Assembly: GCA_947646735.1 (NCBI GenBank)
Contig: CANTFK010000631.1
Coordinates: forward strand, 62,001 to 126,000
Reading direction: 5' to 3'
Source: Peronospora farinosa
Lineage: Eukaryota; Oomycota; Peronosporomycetes; Peronosporales; Peronosporaceae
DNA length: 64,000 nucleotides
This document shows, piece by piece, positions 53,645-64,000 of the stretch; within the stretch, counting starts at the first letter, position 1, and each line of letters opens with the position of its first letter. Under the pieces are notes generated by a model. That model had not been told where the DNA came from, made no database searches, and saw only the letters and a program-made list of their open reading frames with translations. The position numbers were made by a program, and so were the translations under genes.

Positions 53645-56183
53645 TGGTGCAAAAACGATCACTTATCTTTTTCCAATCTTGCAAACTCATGTTGACCAAG
53701 TGCCGCAATCGAGTAGGATTCTGACGGTTTGTGTGGTAATCACGCTATCTTTTGCTCAAGCAGTATGATGATTCGCGGCTCTCGAGTACTGGCTTCTCGC
53801 ATACATATTGAACAATGGACAATTTGAGCTTGCAACTGTTGCCCCTGGCTTCGAACAAAGAGCAACACGTATTTTTCTTTTGCTTTTGGAGTGTTTACAT
53901 TTTTGAGGAACTCAGCAATTATATTTTCCCCTCCAGCTCTAGGTCCTTTTTCATTAACTCTTTGAAAGAAGGAGTCGTCATCCCCTCCTTGAGTTTCTTA
54001 TCGTCTTCAGTGATGGAGACCAGCCAGACGCTGCCCCTCATCGTCAGAAAAAGCTGCAGCTGATCCGCATCAAAGTGGTTTAAGGCGTTCATCTTTTCCG
54101 CCTAAATGTTCTTCTTCAAGTGGTACATCGACTTTTCCGTATCAATGTCGATAGCGAAAGCACTACCTCTTTGACCAACGATCGCGCAGTACAGAGTTTA
54201 CCATCATTCAAACCAGCAAATTCTCAAATAAAGAATCACGAATTTTCTGTTCACAACTAAATATGATTGACTATGTATTCGCTTATGCTGAGGCCAAGAC
54301 GAGAGACATTCTCCCATTTTGACTGGCCGACTAACAAATAATATCGATGCCGCTGAGCGAACAACTTCGACGTCTTCTAAAAAGAAGGCTTTATTCGGAC
54401 TACAGGTCCACTAAAGAAGGTTACATCCTTTCTTCCTATGTTTCTGAATGCTACGACGCTGAAACGCTGAACGGTGTCGCCGTCAACTGGTGCAAAAACG
54501 ATCACATTATCTTATTCCAATCTTGCAAACTCATGTTGACCAAGTGCCGCAATCGAGTAGGATTCTGACGGTTTGTGTGGTAATCACGCTATCTTTTGCT
54601 CAAGCAGTATGATGATTCGCGGCTCTCGAGTACTGGCTTCTCGCATACATACTGAACAATGGACAATTTGAGCTTGCAACTGTTGCCCCTGGCTTCGAAC
54701 AAAGAGCAACACGTATTTTTCTTTTGCTTTTGGAGTGTTTACATTTTTGAGGAACTCAGCAATTATATTTTCCCCTCCAGCTCTAGGTCCTTTTTCATTA
54801 ACTCTTTGAAAGAAGGAGTCGTCATCCCCTCCTTGAGTTTCTTATCGTCTTCAGTGATGGAGACCAGCCAGACGCTGCCCCTCATCGTCAGAAAAAAGCT
54901 GCAGCTGATCCGCATTAAAGTGGTTTAAGGCGTTCATCTTTTCCGCCTAAATGTTCTTCTTCAAGTGGTACATCGACTTTTCCGTATCAATGTCGATAGC
55001 GAAAGCACTACCTCTTTGACCAACGATCGCGCAGTACAGAGTTTACCATCATTCAAACCAGCAAATTCTCAAATAAAGAATCACGAATTTTCTGTTCACA
55101 ACTAAATATGATTGACTATGTATTCGCTTATGCTGAGGCCAAGACGAGAGACATTCTCCCATTTTGACTGGCCGACTACCAAAATAATATCGATGCCGCT
55201 GAGCGAACAACTTCGACGTCTTCTAAAAAGAAGGCTTTATTCGGACTACAGGTCCACTAAAGAAGGTTACATCCTTTCTTCCTATGTTTCTGATTGCTAC
55301 GACGCTGAAACGCTGAACGGTGTCGCCGTCAACTGGTGCAAAAACGATCACGTTATCTTATTCCAATCTTGCAAACTCATGTTGACCAAGTGCCGCAATC
55401 GAGTAGGATTCTGATGGTTTGTGTGGTAATCACGCTATCTTTTGCTCAAGCAGTATGATGATTCGCGGCTCTCGAGTACTGGATTCTCGCATACGTACTG
55501 AACAATGGACAATTTGAGCTTGCAACTGTTGCCCCTGGCTTCGAACAAAGAGCAACACGTATTTTTCTTTTGCTTTTGGAGTGTTTACATTTTTGAGGAA
55601 CTCAGCAATTATATTTTCCCCTCCAGCTCTAGGTCCTTTTTCATTAACTCTTTGAAAGAAGGAGTCGTCATCCCCTCCTTGAGTTTCTTATCGTCTTCAG
55701 TGATGGAGACCAGCCAGACGCTGCCCCTCATCGTCAGAAAAAGCTGCAGCTGATCCGCATCAAAGTGGTTTAAGGCGTTCATCTTTTCCGCCTAAATGTT
55801 CTTCTTCAAGTGGTACATCGACTTTTCCGTATCAATGTCGATAGCGAAAGCACTACCTCTTTGACCAACGATCGCGCAGTACAGAGTTTACCATCATTCA
55901 AACCAGCAAATTCTCAAATAAAGAATCACGAATTTTCTGTTCACAACTAAATATGATTGACTATGTATTCGCTTATGCTGAGGCCAAGACGAGAGACATT
56001 CTCCCATTTTGACTGGCCGACTACCAAAATAATATCGATGCCGCTGAGCGAACAACTTCGACGTCTTCTAAAAAGAAGGCTTTATTCGGACTACAGGTCC
56101 ACTAAAGAAGGTTACATCCTTTCTTCCTATGTTTCTGAATGCTACGACGCTGAAACGCTGAACGGTGTCGCCGTCAACTGGTG

Positions 56184-56740
56184 CAAAAACGATCACATTA
56201 TCTTATTCCAATCTTGCAAACTCATGTTGACCAAGTGCCGCAATCGAGTAGGATTCTGACGGTTTGTGTGGTAATCACGCTATCTTTTGCTCAAGCAGTA
56301 TGATGATTCGCGGCTCTCGAGTACTGGCTTCTCGCATACATACTGAACAATGGACAATTTGAGCTTGCAACTGTTGCCCCTGGCTTCGAACAAAGAGCAA
56401 CACGTATTTTTCTTTTGCTTTTGGAGTGTTTACATTTTTGAGGAACTCAGCAATTATATTTTCCCCTCCAGCTCTAGGTCCTTTTTCATTAACTCTTTGA
56501 AAGAAGGAGTCGTCATCCCCTCCTTGAGTTTCTTATCGTCTTCAGTGATGGAGACCAGCCAGACGCTGCCCCTCATCGTCAGAAAAAAGCTGCAGCTGAT
56601 CCGCATTAAAGTGGTTTAAGGCGTTCATCTTTTCCGCCTAAATGTTCTTCTTCAAGTGGTACATCGACTTTTCCGTATCAATGTCGATAGCGAAAGCACT
56701 ACCTCTTTGACCAACGATCGCGCAGTACAGAGTTTACCAT
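56184..56740 (-). pseudogene. CRN N-terminal fragment in an array unit (representative)
   Basis: One of about twelve equivalent fragments. After a CRN-like start at 56740 an extra base shifts the frame. Downstream the CRN pattern is visible as CAIVGQRGSAFAIDIDTEKS, a stop, then ADQLQLFL with the AK of LFLAK changed, LTEDDKKLKEG-like sequence and a degraded HVLVVVP counterpart (YVLLFV). Most units also have one extra T in the LQLFL codons, breaking the frame again; units 1 and 3 lack it. No unit can encode a CRN header. Confidence 0.85.
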
Positions 56741-56808
56741 CATTCAAACCAGCAAATTCTCAAATAAAGAATCACGAATTTTCTGTTCACAACTAAATAT
56801 GATTGACT

Positions 56809-57105
56809 ATGTATTCGCTTATGCTGAGGCCAAGACGAGAGACATTCTCCCATTTTGACTGGCCGACTACCAAAATAATATCGATGCCGCTGAGCGAACA
56901 ACTTCGACGTCTTCTAAAAAGAAGGCTTTATTCGGACTACAGGTCCACTAAAGAAGGTTACATCCTTTCTTCCTATGTTTCTGAATGCTACGACGCTGAA
57001 ACGCTGAACGGTGTCGCCGTCAACTGGTGCAAAAACGATCACGTTATCTTATTCCAATCTTGCAAACTCATGTTGACCAAGTGCCGCAATCGAGTAGGAT
57101 TCTGA
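56809..57105 (+). CDS. 98-codon plus-strand ORF in an array unit (representative)
   Basis: An ATG at 56809 (next methionine at 56884) opens a frame that is intact in units 2-12, while the first unit keeps only the part from 54347. Residues about 26-70 (MPLSEQLRRLLKRRLY and following) correspond to the reading frame divergent from CRN at 16168. The final part (WCKNDHIILFQSCKLML) is antisense to CRN coding sequence, so the ORF is a chimera created at the unit junction. Strongly basic. No family is recognised, and expression is unknown. Confidence 0.3.
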   Translation: MYSLMLRPRRETFSHFDWPTTKIISMPLSEQLRRLLKRRLYSDYRSTKEGYILSSYVSECYDAETLNGVAVNWCKNDHVILFQSCKLMLTKCRNRVGF

Positions 57106-60100
57106 TGGTTTGTGTGGTAATCACGCTATCTTTTGCTCAAGCAGTATGATGATTCGCGGCTCTCGAGTACTGGCTTCTCGCATACATACTGAACAATGGA
57201 CAATTTGAGCTTGCAACTGTTGCCCCTGGCTTCGAACAAAGAGCAACACGTATTTTTCTTTTGCTTTTGGAGTGTTTACATTTTTGAGGAACTCAGCAAT
57301 TATATTTTCCCCTCCAGCTCTAGGTCCTTTTTCATTAACTCTTTGAAAGAAGGAGTCGTCATCCCCTCCTTGAGTTTCTTATCGTCTTCAGTGATGGAGA
57401 CCAGCCAGACGCTGCCCCTCATCGTCAGAAAAAAGCTGCAGCTGATCCGCATCAAAGTGGTTTAAGGCGTTCATCTTTTCCGCCTAAATGTTCTTCTTCA
57501 AGTGGTACATCGACTTTTCCGTATCAATGTCGATAGCGAAAGCACTACCTCTTTGACCAACGATCGCGCAGTACAGAGTTTACCATCATTCAAACCAGCA
57601 AATTCTCAAATAAAGAATCACGAATTTTCTGTTCACAACTAAATATGATTGACTATGTATTCGCTTATGCTGAGGCCAAGACGAGAGACATTCTCCCATT
57701 TTGACTGGCCGACTACCAAAATAATATCGATGCCGCTGAGCGAACAACTTCGACGTCTTCTAAAAAGAAGGCTTTATTCGGACTACAGGTCCACTAAAGA
57801 AGGTTACATCCTTTCTTCCTATGTTTCTGAATGCTACGACGCTGAAACGCTGAACGGTGTCGCCGTCAACTGGTGCAAAAACGATCACATTATCTTATTC
57901 CAATCTTGCAAACTCATGTTGACCAAGTGCCGCAATCGAGTAGGATTCTGACGGTTTGTGTGGTAATCACGCTATCTTTTGCTCAAGCAGTATGATGATT
58001 CGCGGCTCTCGAGTACTGGCTTCTCGCATACATACTGAACAATGGACAATTTGAGCTTGCAACTGTTGCCCCTGGCTTCGAACAAAGAGCAACACGTATT
58101 TTTCTTTTGCTTTTGGAGTGTTTACATTTTTGAGGAACTCAGCAATTATATTTTCCCCTCCAGCTCTAGGTCCTTTTTCATTAACTCTTTGAAAGAAGGA
58201 GTCGTCATCCCCTCCTTGAGTTTCTTATCGTCTTCAGTGATGGAGACCAGCCAGACGCTGCCCCTCATCGTCAGAAAAAAGCTGCAGCTGATCCGCATCA
58301 AAGTGGTTTAAGGCGTTCATCTTTTCCGCCTAAATGTTCTTCTTCAAGTGGTACATCGACTTTTCCGTATCAATGTCGATAGCGAAAGCACTACCTCTTT
58401 GACCAACGATCGCGCAGTACAGAGTTTACCATCATTCAAACCAGCAAATTCTCAAATAAAGAATCACGAATTTTCTGTTCACAACTAAATATGATTGACT
58501 ATGTATTCGCTTATGCTGAGGCCAAGACGAGAGACATTCTCCCATTTTGACTGGCCGACTACCAAAATAATATCGATGCCGCTGAGCGAACAACTTCGAC
58601 GTCTTCTAAAAAGAAGGCTTTATTCGGACTACAGGTCCACTAAAGAAGGTTACATCCTTTCTTCCTATGTTTCTGAATGCTACGACGCTGAAACGCTGAA
58701 CGGTGTCGCCGTCAACTGGTGCAAAAACGATCACATTATCTTATTCCAATCTTGCAAACTCATGTTGACCAAGTGCCGCAATCGAGTAGGATTCTGACGG
58801 TTTGTGTGGTAATCACGCTATCTTTTGCTCAAGCAGTATGATGATTCGCGGCTCTCGAGTACTGGCTTCTCGCATACATACTGAACAATGGACAATTTGA
58901 GCTTGCAACTGTTGCCCCTGGCTTCGAACAAAGAGCAACACGTATTTTTCTTTTGCTTTTGGAGTGTTTACATTTTTGAGGAACTCAGCAATTATATTTT
59001 CCCCTCCAGCTCTAGGTCCTTTTTCATTAACTCTTTGAAAGAAGGAGTCGTCATCCCCTCCTTGAGTTTCTTATCGTCTTCAGTGATGGAGACCAGCCAG
59101 ACGCTGCCCCTCATCGTCAGAAAAAAGCTGCAGCTGATCCGCATCAAAGTGGTTTAAGGCGTTCATCTTTTCCGCCTAAATGTTCTTCTTCAAGTGGTAC
59201 ATCGACTTTTCCGTATCAATGTCGATAGCGAAAGCACTACCTCTTTGACCAACGATCGCGCAGTACAGAGTTTACCATCATTCAAACCAGCAAATTCTCA
59301 AATAAAGAATCACGAATTTTCTGTTCACAACTAAATATGATTGACTATGTATTCGCTTATGCTGAGGCCAAGACGAGAGACATTCTCCCATTTTGACTGG
59401 CCGACTACCAAAATAATATCGATGCCGCTGAGCGAACAACTTCGACGTCTTCTAAAAAGAAGGCTTTATTCGGACTACAGGTCCACTAAAGAAGGTTACA
59501 TCCTTTCTTCCTATGTTTCTGAATGCTACGACGCTGAAACGCTGAACGGTGTCGCCGTCAACTGGTGCAAAAACGATCACATTATCTTATTCCAATCTTG
59601 CAAACTCATGTTGACCAAGTGCCGCAATCGAGTAGGATTCTGACGGTTTGTGTGGTAATCACGCTATCTTTTGCTCAAGCAGTATGATGATTCGCGGCTC
59701 TCGAGTACTGGCTTCTCGCATACATACTGAACAATGGACAATTTGAGCTTGCAACTGTTGCCCCTGGCTTCGAACAAAGAGCAACACGTATTTTTCTTTT
59801 GCTTTTGGAGTGTTTACATTTTTGAGGAACTCAGCAATTATATTTTCCCCTCCAGCTCTAGGTCCTTTTTCATTAACTCTTTGAAAGAAGGAGTCGTCAT
59901 CCCCTCCTTGAGTTTCTTATCGTCTTCAGTGATGGAGACCAGCCAGACGCTGCCCCTCATCGTCAGAAAAAAGCTGCAGCTGATCCGCATCAAAGTGGTT
60001 TAAGGCGTTCATCTTTTCCGCCTAAATGTTCTTCTTCAAGTGGTACATCGACTTTTCCGTATCAATGTCGATAGCGAAAGCACTACCTCTTTGACCAACG

Positions 60101-63100
60101 ATCGCGCAGTACAGAGTTTACCATCATTCAAACCAGCAAATTCTCAAATAAAGAATCACGAATTTTCTGTTCACAACTAAATATGATTGACTATGTATTC
60201 GCTTATGCTGAGGCCAAGACGAGAGACATTCTCCCATTTTGACTGGCCGACTACCAAAATAATATCGATGCCGCTGAGCGAACAACTTCGACGTCTTCTA
60301 AAAAGAAGGCTTTATTCGGACTACAGGTCCACTAAAGAAGGTTACATCCTTTCTTCCTATGTTTCTGAATGCTACGACGCTGAAACGCTGAACGGTGTCG
60401 CCGTCAACTGGTGCAAAAACGATCACATTATCTTATTCCAATCTTGCAAACTCATGTTGACCAAGTGCCGCAATCGAGTAGGATTCTGACGGTTTGTGTG
60501 GTAATCACGCTATCTTTTGCTCAAGCAGTATGATGATTCGCGGCTCTCGAGTACTGGCTTCTCGCATACATACTGAACAATGGACAATTTGAGCTTGCAA
60601 CTGTTGCCCCTGGCTTCGAACAAAGAGCAACACGTATTTTTCTTTTGCTTTTGGAGTGTTTACATTTTTGAGGAACTCAGCAATTATATTTTCCCCTCCA
60701 GCTCTAGGTCCTTTTTCATTAACTCTTTGAAAGAAGGAGTCGTCATCCCCTCCTTGAGTTTCTTATCGTCTTCAGTGATGGAGACCAGCCAGACGCTGCC
60801 CCTCATCGTCAGAAAAAAGCTGCAGCTGATCCGCATCAAAGTGGTTTAAGGCGTTCATCTTTTCCGCCTAAATGTTCTTCTTCAAGTGGTACATCGACTT
60901 TTCCGTATCAATGTCGATAGCGAAAGCACTACCTCTTTGACCAACGATCGCGCAGTACAGAGTTTACCATCATTCAAACCAGCAAATTCTCAAATAAAGA
61001 ATCACGAATTTTCTGTTCACAACTAAATATGATTGACTATGTATTCGCTTATGCTGAGGCCAAGACGAGAGACATTCTCCCATTTTGACTGGCCGACTAC
61101 CAAAATAATATCGATGCCGCTGAGCGAACAACTTCGACGTCTTCTAAAAAGAAGGCTTTATTCGGACTACAGGTCCACTAAAGAAGGTTACATCCTTTCT
61201 TCCTATGTTTCTGAATGCTACGACGCTGAAACGCTGAACGGTGTCGCCGTCAACTGGTGCAAAAACGATCACATTATCTTATTCCAATCTTGCAAACTCA
61301 TGTTGACCAAGTGCCGCAATCGAGTAGGATTCTGACGGTTTGTGTGGTAATCACGCTATCTTTTGCTCAAGCAGTATGATGATTCGCGGCTCTCGAGTAC
61401 TGGCTTCTCGCATACATACTGAACAATGGACAATTTGAGCTTGCAACTGTTGCCCCTGGCTTCGAACAAAGAGCAACACGTATTTTTCTTTTGCTTTTGG
61501 AGTGTTTACATTTTTGAGGAACTCAGCAATTATATTTTCCCCTCCAGCTCTAGGTCCTTTTTCATTAACTCTTTGAAAGAAGGAGTCGTCATCCCCTCCT
61601 TGAGTTTCTTATCGTCTTCAGTGATGGAGACCAGCCAGACGCTGCCCCTCATCGTCAGAAAAAAGCTGCAGCTGATCCGCATCAAAGTGGTTTAAGGCGT
61701 TCATCTTTTCCGCCTAAATGTTCTTCTTCAAGTGGTACATCGACTTTTCCGTATCAATGTCGATAGCGAAAGCACTACCTCTTTGACCAACGATCGCGCA
61801 GTACAGAGTTTACCATCATTCAAACCAGCAAATTCTCAAATAAAGAATCACGAATTTTCTGTTCACAACTAAATATGATTGACTATGTATTCGCTTATGC
61901 TGAGGCCAAGACGAGAGACATCCTCCCATTTTGACTGGCCGCCTACCAAAATAATATCGATGCCGCTGAGCGAACAACTTCGACGTCTTCTAAAAAGAAG
62001 GCTTTATTCGGACTACAGGTCCACTAAAGAAGGTTACATCCTTTCTTCCTATGTTTCTGAATGCTACGACGCTGAAACGCTGAACGGTGTCGCCGTCAAC
62101 TGGTGCAAAAACGATCACATTATCTTATTCCAATCTTGCAAACTCATGTTGACCAAGTGCCGCAATCGAGTAGGATTCTGATGGTTTGTGTGGTAATCAC
62201 GCTATCTTTTGCTCAAGCAGTATGATGATTCGCGGCTCTCGAGTACTGGCTTCTCGCATACATACTGAACAATGGACAATTTGAGCTTGCAACTGTTGCC
62301 CCTGGCTTCGAACAAAGAGCAACACGTATTTTTCTTTTGCTTTTGGAGTGTTTACATTTTTGAGGAACTCAGCAATTATATTTTCCCCTCCAGCTCTAGG
62401 TCCTTTTTCATTAACTCTTTGAAAGAAGGAGTCGTCATCCCCTCCTTGAGTTTCTTATCGTCTTCAGTGATGGAGACCAGCCAGACGCTGCCCCTCATCG
62501 TCAGAAAAAAGCTGCAGCTGATCCGCATCAAAGTGGTTTAAGGCGTTCATCTTTTCCGCCTAAATGTTCTTCTTCAAGTGGTACATCGACTTTTCCGTAT
62601 CAATGTCGATAGCGAAAGCACTACCTCTTTGACCAACGATCGCGCAGTACAGAGTTTACCATCATTCAAACCAGCAAATTCTCAAATAAAGAATCACGAA
62701 TTTTCTGTTCACAACTAAATATGATTGACTATGTATTCGCTTATGCTGAGGCCAAGACGAGAGACATCCTCCCATTTTGACTGGCCGCCTACCAAAATAA
62801 TATCGATGCCGCTGAGCGAACAACTTCGACGTCTTCTAAAAAGAAGGCTTTATTCGGACTACAGGTCCACTAAAGAAGGTTACATCCTTTCTTCCTATGT
62901 TTCTGAATGCTACGACGCTGAAACGCTGAACGGTGTCGCCGTCAACTGGTGCAAAAACGATCACATTATCTTATTCCAATCTTGCAAACTCATGTTGACC
63001 AAGTGCCGCAATCGAGTAGGATTCTGATGGTTTGTGTGGTAATCACGCTATCTTTTGCTCAAGCAGTATGATGATTCGCGGCTCTCGAGTACTGGCTTCT

Positions 63101-64000
63101 CGCATACATACTGAACAATGGACAATTTGAGCTTGCAACTGTTGCCCCTGGCTTCGAACAAAGAGCAACACGTATTTTTCTTTTGCTTTTGGAGTGTTTA
63201 CATTTTTGAGGAACTCAGCAATTATATTTTCCCCTCCAGCTCTAGGTCCTTTTTCATTAACTCTTTGAAAGAAGGAGTCGTCATCCCCTCCTTGAGTTTC
63301 TTATCGTCTTCAGTGATGGAGACCAGCCAGACGCTGCCCCTCATCGTCAGAAAAAAGCTGCAGCTGATCCGCATCAAAGTGGTTTAAGGCGTTCATCTTT
63401 TCCGCCTAAATGTTCTTCTTCAAGTGGTACATCGACTTTTCCGTATCAATGTCGATAGCGAAAGCACTACCTCTTTGACCAACGATCGCGCAGTACAGAG
63501 TTTACCATCATTCAAACCAGCAAATTCTCAAATAAAGAATCACGAATTTTCTGTTCACAACTAAATATGATTGACTATGTATTCGCTTATGCTGAGGCCA
63601 AGACGAGAGACATCCTCCCATTTTGACTGGCCGCCTACCAAAATAATATCGATGCCGCTGAGCGAACAACTTCGACGTCTTCTAAAAAGAAGGCTTTATT
63701 CGGACTACAGGTCCACTAAAGAAGGTTACATCCTTTCTTCCTATGTTTCTGAATGCTACGACGCTGAAACGCTGAACGGTGTCGCCGTCAACTGGTGCAA
63801 AAACGATCACATTATCTTATTCCAATCTTGCAAACTCATGTTGACCAAGTGCCGCAATCGAGTAGGATTCTGATGGTTTGTGTGGTAATCACGCTATCTT
63901 TTGCTCAAGCAGTATGATGATTCGCGGCTCTCGAGTACTGGCTTCTCGCATACATACTGAACAATGGACAATTTGAGCTTGCAACTGTTGCCCCTGGCTT

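Larger units (their letters stand above)
53645..64000. repeat. CRN-derived tandem array, unit about 846 bp, at least 12 copies
   Basis: Head-to-tail units of 843-846 bp, nearly identical, continue past the window end. Anchors of one internal ATG recur at 53815, 54659, 55505, 56350, 57196, 58042, 58888, 59734, 60580, 61426, 62272, 63118 and 63964. Read on the minus strand, each unit holds the 5' half of a CRN gene (start at GTTTACCAT, LFLAK-like segment, coding up to the codons just before the nuclease-like region). Next come the CRN upstream region and, on the plus strand, the start of a divergent reading frame, followed by a junction into the next unit. Units carry diagnostic variants that define sub-blocks. 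Confidence 0.95.

Noticed and set aside
53815..54063. 82-89 codon plus-strand ORF (starting MDNLSL) recurring in every array unit
   Set aside because: It is fully antisense to the CRN header fragment and its end depends on a homopolymer length; no independent support.
1..64000. tRNA, rRNA or snRNA genes
   Set aside because: None was recognised by eye; a covariance-model scan would be needed to exclude them.

Overview
The window looks like nuclear DNA of a plant-pathogenic oomycete (Phytophthora or downy-mildew group). It carries a Crinkler (CRN) effector with the diagnostic LFLAK and HVLVVVP segments, many decayed CRN copies, a truncated secreted RxLR-like effector, and housekeeping genes broken by short GT-AG introns of about 65-95 bp. 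No species can be named from the sequence alone.

Layout. (1) 1-31.8 kb is a repeat-rich, effector-bearing block: a 2.1-kb segmental duplication of the 3' half of a RAB7 gene (1-2106, copy of 16826-18931), fused to a GCN2-type eIF2-alpha kinase pseudogene (2107-4753); a complete, nearly intact Ty3/gypsy LTR retrotransposon (5219-13337, TSD CAATG) with a long ORF on the strand opposite to gag-pol; a CRN gene split by one in-frame TGA (13745-15475) with an LTR sitting about 30 bp upstream of its start; the complete RAB7 gene (18230-19243); a dead pogo/Tigger-like transposase (19440-21356); a Ty1/copia element (22906-28146, TSD CATAT) nested in another repeat whose ends carry inverted arrays of a GGCCACAGACA motif; and LTR, gag and effector fragments with minisatellites (28.1-31.6 kb).

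(2) 31.8-51.3 kb is a compact housekeeping island with small intergenic gaps: ArfGAP (AGFG/AGD14 type), ribosomal protein uL6/RPL9, a Tim17/22/23-family protein, a C2H2/acidic protein, a TFIIIC-90-like WD40/zinc-finger protein, a secreted CAP/SCP protein with an RHLR motif, a SET-domain protein, the Arp2/3 subunit ARPC1, a lysine-rich protein, a HAD IIA phosphatase and a tRNA t6A dehydratase of the TcdA/TCD type. Gene pairs are mostly convergent or divergent, with no shared pathway evident.

(3) 51.4-64.0 kb returns to repeats: a LINE endonuclease remnant, an LTR inserted in a CRN remnant, then a tandem array of a roughly 846-bp unit that runs off the window end (at least 12 copies). Each unit consists of the 5' part of a CRN gene (minus strand, pseudogenised) plus the shared upstream region and the 5' part of a divergent plus-strand reading frame.

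The two observations most worth following are the antisense ORF of the gypsy element, which overlaps the chromodomain end of pol, and the CRN-derived macrosatellite with visible higher-order structure. Intron positions were placed by eye from reading frame and GT-AG rules; all homology statements come from recognising motifs, not from searches.
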